From an uncultured Oscillospiraceae bacterium (GTDB lineage Bacteria; Bacillota_A; Clostridia; Oscillospirales; Acutalibacteraceae), in contig CAJUNS010000041.1 in NCBI GenBank assembly GCA_910587995.1, forward strand, positions 1-19,666: a stretch of DNA of 19,666 nucleotides. Reading direction: 5' to 3'. The notes below the pieces were generated by a model. That model saw nothing but the letters and a program-made list of their open reading frames with translations, was not told the DNA's origin and searched no databases. This document shows, one piece after another, positions 6,586 to 13,390 of this stretch; positions within the stretch are counted from its first letter, which is position 1, and each line of letters starts with the position of its first letter. The translations under genes and the position numbers were made by a program.

Positions 6586-7788
6586 ATGGAATCATTAAGA
6601 GAGCTATATAGAATCGGCCGGGGGCCCTCCAGCTCCCACACCATGGGGCCCGGGCGGGCGGCAGAGCGCTTTCGGGCCGCCTTTCCAGAGGCGGACAGCT
6701 TTCAAGTAACGCTGTACGGCTCCCTGGCCAAAACCGGCAGGGGGCATCTGACAGACGTGGCCGTGCTGGAGGCTTTGGAGCCAACGCCCACCCGGGTACT
6801 GTTCGACGCCCAGACGGAGGGCCTGCCCCATCCCAACACCATGGAGCTGGAGGCCTTCCGGCTGGGAGAGCGGCTGGGCTTTTGGCGGGTGATGAGCGTG
6901 GGCGGCGGCAAGATTGAGATTGAGGGCCAGAAAGAGGCGGACCCGCCCCAGATCTACCCCCTAGAGACCTTCAGCGCCATTAAAGATTACTGCCGGGAGC
7001 GGGACATGTACCTGTGGCAGTATGTGGAACAGTGCGAGGGGCCGGAGATTTGGGACTACCTCTCCGGCGTGTGGGAGGCCATGAAGGAGGCGGTGTACCG
7101 GGGCCTGCGCAAAGGCGGCGAACTGGCCGGAGGCCTGGGCGTCCAGCGCAAGGCCATGTACCTAAACCGCCAGCGCCATATGGACGAGAGCCGGGAGACC
7201 CGGGAAAACCGGAAGGTTTGCGCCTATGCCTTTGCGGTCAGCGAGGAGAACGCGGGAGGGGGAACCATTGTTACGGCCCCCACCTGCGGGGCCTGCGGGG
7301 TGCTGCCCGCCGTGATGCTCTACAAGCAGGAGCAGCAGGGCTTTTCGGACCGGCAGATGCTCAAGGGCTTGGCAGCGGCGGGGGTTGTTGGCAATGTGAT
7401 TAAAACCAACGCCTCCATCTCCGGGGCCGAGTGCGGCTGCCAGGCGGAGATCGGCAGCGCCTGCTCCATGGCGGCGGCGGGGCTGGCGGAGCTCTTCCAC
7501 ATGGACCTGGACCAGATTGAATACGCCGCCGAGGTGGCCATGGAGCACCACCTGGGCCTGACCTGCGACCCCATTGGCGGGCTGGTGCAGATTCCCTGCA
7601 TCGAGCGCAACGCCGTGGCGGGCATGCGGGCCATTAACGCCCTAAGCTTGGCCAATTTTCTCACCTATACCCGGAAGATCAGCTTTGACATGGTGGTAAA
7701 GACCATGTATGAGACCGGGCGGGATCTGTTCAGCAAATACCGGGAGACCAGCGAGGGCGGGCTGGCCAAAATGTATGGCAGCGAATAA
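6586..7788 (+). CDS. sdaA: L-serine dehydratase (ammonia-lyase), iron-sulfur dependent, single chain
   Basis: 400 residues; ATG 6586 lies 7 bases after AGGAGG (6573-6578). The enzyme turns L-serine into pyruvate and ammonia using an oxygen-sensitive 4Fe-4S cluster. The N-terminal beta domain holds the substrate loop RGPSSSHTMGP. The alpha domain holds ENAGGGTIVTAPTCGACGVLPAV. The three cluster cysteines are best placed at Cys285 (in CGCQAEIG), Cys327 (LTCDPIGG) and Cys338 (IPCIERN), with the 42- and 11-residue spacings known for the family. Some clostridia split the enzyme into SdaAA and SdaAB; here the domains are fused, and the chain is somewhat shorter than the E. coli form. The stop of the preceding gene is 14 bases upstream. 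Confidence 0.95.
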   Translation: MESLRELYRIGRGPSSSHTMGPGRAAERFRAAFPEADSFQVTLYGSLAKTGRGHLTDVAVLEALEPTPTRVLFDAQTEGLPHPNTMELEAFRLGERLGFWRVMSVGGGKIEIEGQKEADPPQIYPLETFSAIKDYCRERDMYLWQYVEQCEGPEIWDYLSGVWEAMKEAVYRGLRKGGELAGGLGVQRKAMYLNRQRHMDESRETRENRKVCAYAFAVSEENAGGGTIVTAPTCGACGVLPAVMLYKQEQQGFSDRQMLKGLAAAGVVGNVIKTNASISGAECGCQAEIGSACSMAAAGLAELFHMDLDQIEYAAEVAMEHHLGLTCDPIGGLVQIPCIERNAVAGMRAINALSLANFLTYTRKISFDMVVKTMYETGRDLFSKYRETSEGGLAKMYGSE

Positions 7789-7867
7789 CAGCGGCCTTTT
7801 ACCGGGGCCGTCCGTTTCCCTTACGGCCCAGCCAGCTCAACACCCAAAACAGAAAGGAAGCCAAACC

Positions 7868-8533
7868 ATGTTAACCCCACAGAAAAAAGAATTCATCCAG
7901 TTCATGCTCTCCGCCGGGGTTCTGCGCTTCGGCCAGTTCGTCACCAAGTCTGGGCGCAGCACCCAGTATTTTGTCAACACCGGGCTCTACCGCACCGGGG
8001 CGCAGCTCTCCCGGCTGGGCAGCTGCTACGCCGCCCTGGTAAAGGAGACCCTGGGCGAAGATTTTGACGCCATGTTCGGCCCGGCTTACAAGGGCATTCC
8101 CCTGGCGGCGGCCTGCGCCGGGGCTTTGTGGCGGGACCACCAGATTGACAAGCCCTATTTCTTCAACCGCAAGGAGGCCAAGGACCACGGCGAGGGCGGC
8201 GTTACCGTAGGCTACCAGCCCAAGGACGGGGACCGGATTATTATCATTGAGGACGTAATCACCGCCGGCACCGCTGTGCGGGAGTCCATGTCCATTTTGC
8301 AGGGCTGCGGCGATGTGAAGGTGACGGATGTGTTCATCAGCGTCAACCGCTGCGAGGTAGGCCAGACCCCCGGCAAAACCGCCATTATGGAGGTGGAGGA
8401 GGCCTTCGGGCTTCGGGTGCATCCCATTGTCACGGTGCTGGACATCCACGAGTACTTAAAGGAAAACGGCACAGACCCCGCTCTGGTCCAGGCCATGGAG
8501 GGCTATATGGAGCGGTACTGCGTTTTGCCCTAA
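7868..8533 (+). CDS. pyrE: Orotate phosphoribosyltransferase
   Basis: 221 residues; ATG 7868 lies behind AAAGGAA (7853-7859). It adds PRPP to orotate to make OMP in pyrimidine synthesis. The PRPP-binding motif IIIIEDVITAGTA runs at about 124-136, and the KSGRSTQYFVNTG, FGPAYKGIPLAAA and FFNRKEAKDHGEGG segments match PyrE. Length is close to the usual 205-215 with a short C-terminal extension. No other pyr gene is in the window. In the 79-base gap after the serine dehydratase gene is a 7-bp hairpin (7805-7811 with 7823-7829) without a T-run, so it is probably not a terminator. RsmE follows after 10 bases, so the two are co-transcribed. Confidence 0.94.
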   Translation: MLTPQKKEFIQFMLSAGVLRFGQFVTKSGRSTQYFVNTGLYRTGAQLSRLGSCYAALVKETLGEDFDAMFGPAYKGIPLAAACAGALWRDHQIDKPYFFNRKEAKDHGEGGVTVGYQPKDGDRIIIIEDVITAGTAVRESMSILQGCGDVKVTDVFISVNRCEVGQTPGKTAIMEVEEAFGLRVHPIVTVLDIHEYLKENGTDPALVQAMEGYMERYCVLP

Positions 8534-8543
8534 GGAGGCCCCT

Positions 8544-9272
8544 ATGCCCAGGTTTTTTGTGGACGCGCCGCCCCAGGGAAGCTATTTTCTGGATGGCGAA
8601 GCCGGACGGCACGGGGCGAAGGTCTTGCGGCTGCGGCCCGGGGAGGCCGTAACCCTGTGCGATGGACAAGGCACGGACTGGCCCTGTCAGGTGGAGGAAA
8701 ACACCGGCGTGGGGCTGCTGCTGCAAGTGGGGCCGTCCCAGCCCAACCAAAGCGAGCCCCCCGTTCAGGTCACGGTGTGCCAATGCCTGCCCAAGGGAGA
8801 CAAGCTGGAAACCGTGGTGCAGAAGGCCGTAGAGCTGGGAGCCGCTGCGGTGTGGCCCCTGGAAAGCGCTCGGTGCGTGGCCCGGTGGGATAAAAAATCC
8901 ACGGAAAAAAAGCTGGCGCGGCTGCAAAAAATTGCCCTGGAGGCCGCCATGCAAAGCGGCAGGGGAATTGTGCCCCTGGTGCTGCCCCCGGCCAGCCTGC
9001 AAGAGGCCCTGGAAACCGCCGCCCGGGAGGGACAGGCCCTGTTCTTTTACGAAAAAGCCAGAGATGGGCTAACAGCCGCCCTGGCGGAGGGCAGTGGGCG
9101 GCTCTTCCTGTTTGTGGGGCCGGAGGGCGGCTTTGCCGGGGAGGAAGCGGCTCTGGCCCAAGACTTGGGGGCAAAGCTGCTGACCTTGGGCCCCCGCATT
9201 CTGCGCACGGAGACCGCCCCTCTGGCCGCTCTGGCGGCGGTGATGTATGCGAGGGGAGGGATGGAGCTGTGA
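8544..9272 (+). CDS. rsmE: 16S rRNA (uracil-1498-N3) methyltransferase RsmE
   Basis: 242 residues, a normal RsmE length; AAGGAGG precedes ATG 8544. The N-terminal PUA-like domain (MPRFFVDAPP...HGAKVLRLRPGEAV) is followed by the SPOUT fold with the trefoil-knot SAM site. Typical blocks are CLPKGDKLETVVQKAVELGA, ARCVARW, EAAMQSGRGIVP, GPEGGF (192-197) and LGPRILRTETAPLAAL. It methylates U1498 in the decoding region of 16S rRNA using SAM. The stop overlaps the GTG start of the next gene, so translation may be coupled. Confidence 0.95.
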   Translation: MPRFFVDAPPQGSYFLDGEAGRHGAKVLRLRPGEAVTLCDGQGTDWPCQVEENTGVGLLLQVGPSQPNQSEPPVQVTVCQCLPKGDKLETVVQKAVELGAAAVWPLESARCVARWDKKSTEKKLARLQKIALEAAMQSGRGIVPLVLPPASLQEALETAAREGQALFFYEKARDGLTAALAEGSGRLFLFVGPEGGFAGEEAALAQDLGAKLLTLGPRILRTETAPLAALAAVMYARGGMEL

Positions 9273-9973
9273 GCCTCTTTCAGGCGGTTGTGTTCGACGC
9301 TTACGGCACGCTGCTCTCCACTGGCACAGGCTCCCGGGACGCGGCGGCGGAGATTCTGCGGCGCAACGGACGGGAGGACCTTTCCGCCAGCGCCTTTTAC
9401 AGGCGTTGGAAGGCGCTGCACCGGGAGCATATAGACGGGCTGGCCGGATTCCAAACAGAGGCGGTTCTTTTTGAAAGAGACCTGCGCCGCCTGTACGCGG
9501 AATATGGCTTTTCCCGCGACGCCCGGGAGGACGTGCGCCTGATGCTGGATACCTTGGGCAGGCGCCGGGCTTTCCCGGAGACCCAGGCCGTGTGGAAAAG
9601 GCTCTCCACCCAATACCGGCTGGCAATCGGCTCTACCAGCGATACCGCGCCGCTGTTGGCGGACCTGGCCCGGGCGGGCGTGAATGCGCCCCATGTCTTT
9701 ACATCGGAAAGCATGAGGGTCTATAAGCCTAGGCCCGCCTTTTACCGGACCATTCTGGAGGCGCTGGGCCTTGCCCCAGGCGAAGCGCTGTTTGTGGGGG
9801 ATTCTCTGGGAGACGATGTGGCTGGGCCAAAGAGTGTGGGCATGAGCGCCTGCTGGGTAAACCGCGCCAACCAAGCCCTCCCGCCCGGCGGGGAAGCCCC
9901 GGATTTTATGGTTGCGGACCTGACGGGATTGGAAGAAATTTTAGTACAAGGCGGTGGCCGCTATGGCAGCTGA
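9269..9973 (+). CDS. HAD-superfamily hydrolase, 2-haloacid-dehalogenase-like
   Basis: 234 residues beginning at GTG 9269, which overlaps the rsmE stop, with a purine-rich GAGGGGAGGGATG stretch before it as ribosome site. Motif I is VFDAYGTLL with the nucleophile Asp10; the Tyr rather than a second Asp after it is the haloacid-dehalogenase and small phosphatase pattern. Motif II is IGSTSD, motif III the Lys in VYKPRPAFY, motif IV GDSLGDDVAG. A helical cap domain lies at about 15-100. It is a soluble enzyme acting on a small phosphorylated or halogenated substrate that cannot be named from sequence. The downstream SDR gene starts inside its 3' end. Confidence 0.88.
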   Translation: MSLFQAVVFDAYGTLLSTGTGSRDAAAEILRRNGREDLSASAFYRRWKALHREHIDGLAGFQTEAVLFERDLRRLYAEYGFSRDAREDVRLMLDTLGRRRAFPETQAVWKRLSTQYRLAIGSTSDTAPLLADLARAGVNAPHVFTSESMRVYKPRPAFYRTILEALGLAPGEALFVGDSLGDDVAGPKSVGMSACWVNRANQALPPGGEAPDFMVADLTGLEEILVQGGGRYGS

Positions 9974-10709
9974 TTTCATGGACCGAAAGACCGTCCTGGT
10001 TACCGGCGGGTCCGGGGGCATTGGGCAGGCCATTGCCAAGGCCTTCGCCGCCCGGGGGCATTGGGTGGCGGTGCATTACCGCGGCAACCGAGCCGGAGCT
10101 CAAGCGGCCTGTGAGGCCATTGCCCAAAAGGGCGGGCGGGCGCTGGCCTTTCCGGCGGACCTCTCCCATGAGGAGGAGGTAGACCGGCTCTTTACCGGGG
10201 TGGAGGCCCGGCTGGGCCCGGTGGGGATTTTAATCAACAACGCGGGCATTGCTTGGCAGGGCCTTTTAACGGACATGACTTTGGACCAATGGCGGCAGGT
10301 TTTGGACGTAAACCTGACCAGCGCTTTCCTCTGCTGCCGCCGGGCCCTGCCGGGCATGATCCGGGCGAAGTCCGGGTGCATTGTCAATGTCAGCTCCATG
10401 TGGGGCCAGCGGGGGGCCTCCTGCGAGGCCGCCTACTCCGCGGCCAAGGCCGGGCTCATTGGCCTGACCCAGGCTCTGGCTCTGGAGGAGGGGCCCTCCG
10501 GCGTACGGGTAAACTGCGTCGCCCCAGGAGTGATTGACACCCCCATGAACGCCCGCCTGGGTCCAGAGGCCCTGGCGGAACTAAAGGAGGAGACCCCGCT
10601 GCTGCGCCTGGGAACTCCGGAGGACGTGGCGAAGGCGGCGGTGTATCTCAGCGAGGCGGAGTTTGTGACCGGGCAGGTGCTGGGTGTAAACGGCGGGTTT
10701 ATCCTATAA
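9963..10709 (+). CDS. SDR-family oxidoreductase (FabG-like)
   Basis: 248 residues from ATG 9963; ATG 9978 or GTG 9954 are alternatives, but 9963 has the better AAGGCGG before it. It overlaps the HAD gene by 11 bases. The classical short-chain dehydrogenase pattern is complete: cofactor loop TGGSGGIG (14-21), NNAG (92-95), catalytic Ser145, Tyr158-SAA-Lys162, and the C-terminal VTGQVLGVNGG. It closely resembles 3-oxoacyl-ACP reductase FabG, but without other fatty-acid genes nearby that role is unproven. Because it precedes fucA and fucI by 91 bases with no terminator seen, it could act on a fucose-derived sugar or aldehyde. Substrate and NAD/NADP preference are open. Confidence 0.88.
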   Translation: MAADFMDRKTVLVTGGSGGIGQAIAKAFAARGHWVAVHYRGNRAGAQAACEAIAQKGGRALAFPADLSHEEEVDRLFTGVEARLGPVGILINNAGIAWQGLLTDMTLDQWRQVLDVNLTSAFLCCRRALPGMIRAKSGCIVNVSSMWGQRGASCEAAYSAAKAGLIGLTQALALEEGPSGVRVNCVAPGVIDTPMNARLGPEALAELKEETPLLRLGTPEDVAKAAVYLSEAEFVTGQVLGVNGGFIL

Positions 10710-10800
10710 TAGGAAGGGTACGCAAGGGCCCTTTCCTTCCGGCCAGCCGCTTATCCTTCGCACCAGGAATGAAACCGCCAATGGGAAAAAGGAGGACGCT

Positions 10801-11517
10801 ATGAATCATCTTTCTGAAATTAAGGAACAAATTTGCGATGTGTGCCACAAAATGTGGCAGCTGGGCTGGGTGGCGGCCAATGATGGCAATGTGACCGCCC
10901 GCCTGGAGGACGGAACCATTTTGGCCACCCCCACGGGAATGAGCAAAAGCTTTATTACCCCGGAAAAACTGGTGCGGCTGGACGGGGCTGGCAACCTGCT
11001 GGAGGCGCCGGAAGGCTGCCTGCCCTCCAGCGAGATTAAAATGCACCTGCGCTGCTATGAAAAGCGCCCGGATGTCGGCAGCGTGCTGCACGCCCACCCG
11101 CCGGGAGCCACTGGCTTTGCCGTGGCCCACAAGGCGATGGATATGTATAACATGATTGAGGATGTGGCCGTGATCGGCGCGGTGCCCTTGACCCCTTACG
11201 GCACGCCCTCCACCCCGGAGGTGCCTGACGCCATTGAGCCCTATTTGGACGAGCACGATGTGATGCTGCTGGAAAACCACGGGGCTTTGGCCGTGGGCCA
11301 GGATGTGCTGACCGCCTTCTACCGCATGGAGAGCTTGGAGCTGTGGGCTAAAATCACCATTAACGCGGTAATTTTAGGAGGCAGCTATGACATCAGCCGG
11401 GAAAACATACAAAAGCTCATCGGCCTGCGGAGCTACTACCAAGTCACTGGGCGGCACCCGGGGCACAAGGTATTCCGCCCGGAGGACGAGACGCTGCATA
11501 AAAAGCAGGAACCTTAA
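10801..11517 (+). CDS. fucA: L-fuculose-phosphate aldolase, class II aldolase family
   Basis: 238 residues; GGAGG lies just before ATG 10801. It cleaves L-fuculose-1-phosphate to dihydroxyacetone phosphate and L-lactaldehyde, with zinc. The residues match E. coli FucA at a constant offset of five: catalytic Glu78 (PSSEIKMH), zinc His97 and His99 (HAHPPGA) and His160 (LENHGALAVG). The family also includes L-ribulose-5-phosphate epimerases, but the fucose isomerase 24 bases downstream favours fuculose phosphate. With fucI it covers two steps of fucose catabolism; the kinase and permease are not in the window. The 91-base gap upstream holds a short imperfect GGAAGGG/CCCTTTCC repeat and no clear promoter. 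Confidence 0.88.
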   Translation: MNHLSEIKEQICDVCHKMWQLGWVAANDGNVTARLEDGTILATPTGMSKSFITPEKLVRLDGAGNLLEAPEGCLPSSEIKMHLRCYEKRPDVGSVLHAHPPGATGFAVAHKAMDMYNMIEDVAVIGAVPLTPYGTPSTPEVPDAIEPYLDEHDVMLLENHGALAVGQDVLTAFYRMESLELWAKITINAVILGGSYDISRENIQKLIGLRSYYQVTGRHPGHKVFRPEDETLHKKQEP

Positions 11518-11541
11518 CTTTTAATCAAGGAGGCAGCAAGC

Positions 11542-13326
11542 ATGGAATATCCCAAAATCGGCATCCGCCCGGTGATTGACGGCCGCTGGGGCGGCGTGCG
11601 GGAGGGCCTGGAAGCCCAGACCATGGGGATGGCAAAAGCGGCGGCGGAGTTAATCACATCCACCCTGCGCTACCCGGACGGAACCCCGGTCCAATGCGTG
11701 ATAAACGAGGGCACCATTGGCGGCGGGGCAGAGGCCGCCCAGTGCGCCCAGTTCTTCGCCGCGCAAAATGTTGTAGCTACCTTAAGTGTTACCCCCTGCT
11801 GGTGCTATGGGTCCGAGACCTTTGACATGGACCCCCAGACCATTAAGGCCGTGTGGGGCTTTAACGGCACCGAGCGTCCCGGAGCCGTTTACCTGGCCGC
11901 CGTGATGGCTGCCTATGCCCAAAAGGGCCTGCCCGCTTTCTCCATCTATGGCCGCGATGTGCAGGACCTGGGGGACAGCGCTATTCCCGCCGGTGTGGCG
12001 GAAAAGATTCTGGCCTTTGCCCGGGGCGCGGCGGCAGTGGGCTGGATGAAGAACAAATCCTATGTGAACCTGGGCGGCGTGGCCATGGGCATCGCGGGCA
12101 GCTACTGCAACGCGGACCTGTTCCAAAAGTACTTTGGCATTCGGGCCGAATGGGTGGACATGACCGAGATTCTGCGGCGCATCACCCTGGGAATTTACGA
12201 CCAGGCGGAGTATGAGAAAGCCCTGGCCTGGATCAAGGCCAACTGCAAGGAGGGCTTTGACCTGAACGATGGCAAGAACCTGCCGGAGATCATCACCAAA
12301 TCCAAGGTGGTGGCCCCGGACAAGGACTGGGAGTTTATCGCCAAGATGACCATCATTGTTCGGGACATCCTTTACGGCAACCCCAAGCTGGCGGAGCTGG
12401 GCTGGCATGAGGAGGCCCTGGGCAAAAACGCCGTGGCCGGAGGCTTCCAGGGCCAGCGCCAGTGGACCGACTGGCTGCCTAACGCGGACTTTACGGAAGC
12501 CATTATGGCCTCTACCTTTGACTGGAACGGCCCCAAGGCCCCCACGGCGTTTGCCACGGAGAACGACACCCTTAACGGCGCGGCCATGCTGCTGGGCACG
12601 CTGGTAAGCGGTACGGCGCCCTGCTTCCACGATGTGCGCACCTATTGGAGTCCCGAGGCCTGCCAGCGGGTTACGGGCCACAAGCCCCAGGGCGTGGCCA
12701 AGGATGGCTTCATTCATCTGATCAACTCCGGGGCCACGGCTCTGGATGGCTCCGGCGCGGCGAAAGACGCCAGCGGCCAGGGCTGCATGAAGCCCTTCTG
12801 GGACATGACCGAAGAGGACGTGAAGGCCTGCCTTTCCGCCACGGACTGGTGCCGGGCCAACTATGAGTACTTCCGGGGCGGCGGATTCTCCAGCCACTTC
12901 CGCTGCCAGGCCGAAATGCCTGTTACCATGCTGCGGGTGAACGTGGTGGAGGGCATTGGCCCAGTGCTGCAAATCGCCGAGGGCTGGACCGCCAGCCTGC
13001 CGGATGAGATTCACACGGTCATCGACAAGCGCACAGACCCCAGCTGGCCCACCACTTGGTTTGTACCCCGCCTCACGGGCCAGGGCGCCTTTGCGGACGT
13101 TTACAGCGTCATGGCCAACTGGGGCGCCAACCACGGGGTGACAGTTTACGGCCATGTGGGAGCCGGGCTTATCACGCTGGCCTCTATGCTGCGCATTCCG
13201 GTTAACATGCACAATGTGGCTGCCGGGAAGATTTTCCGCCCCCACGCCTGGGCCGCCTTTGGCACCGAGGCCCCGGAAGCCGCCGACTACCGGGCCTGCC
13301 AGAACTATGGCCCCCTTTACCGCTGA
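11542..13326 (+). CDS. fucI: L-fucose isomerase
   Basis: 594 residues, almost exactly the family length; AAGGAGGCAG precedes ATG 11542. It interconverts L-fucose and L-fuculose and usually forms Mn2+-dependent hexamers. Segments IGIRPVIDGRWGGVRE, GRDVQDLGDSAIP, FATENDTLNGAAMLLG, DVRTYWSPEA and the C-terminal YRACQNYGPLY are typical of FucI. The expected metal ligands Glu340, Asp364 and His531 sit three residues after those of E. coli FucI (337, 361, 528). D-arabinose can be an alternative substrate in this family. It follows fucA in one operon. L-fucose from host mucin or milk glycans would be the natural substrate for a gut organism, which is inference. Confidence 0.96.
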   Translation: MEYPKIGIRPVIDGRWGGVREGLEAQTMGMAKAAAELITSTLRYPDGTPVQCVINEGTIGGGAEAAQCAQFFAAQNVVATLSVTPCWCYGSETFDMDPQTIKAVWGFNGTERPGAVYLAAVMAAYAQKGLPAFSIYGRDVQDLGDSAIPAGVAEKILAFARGAAAVGWMKNKSYVNLGGVAMGIAGSYCNADLFQKYFGIRAEWVDMTEILRRITLGIYDQAEYEKALAWIKANCKEGFDLNDGKNLPEIITKSKVVAPDKDWEFIAKMTIIVRDILYGNPKLAELGWHEEALGKNAVAGGFQGQRQWTDWLPNADFTEAIMASTFDWNGPKAPTAFATENDTLNGAAMLLGTLVSGTAPCFHDVRTYWSPEACQRVTGHKPQGVAKDGFIHLINSGATALDGSGAAKDASGQGCMKPFWDMTEEDVKACLSATDWCRANYEYFRGGGFSSHFRCQAEMPVTMLRVNVVEGIGPVLQIAEGWTASLPDEIHTVIDKRTDPSWPTTWFVPRLTGQGAFADVYSVMANWGANHGVTVYGHVGAGLITLASMLRIPVNMHNVAAGKIFRPHAWAAFGTEAPEAADYRACQNYGPLYR

Positions 13327-13390
13327 AGTCCCTCTGTCCTTTATCAAACAATCCGCCGTGCTTTCGGGCCGTTTCCCTTTAGGTGAGCCT

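Noticed and set aside
13154..13390. Longer N-terminus for ComEC
   Set aside because: It would overlap fucI by more than 170 bases; ATG 13391 has a ribosome site and gives the usual protein start.
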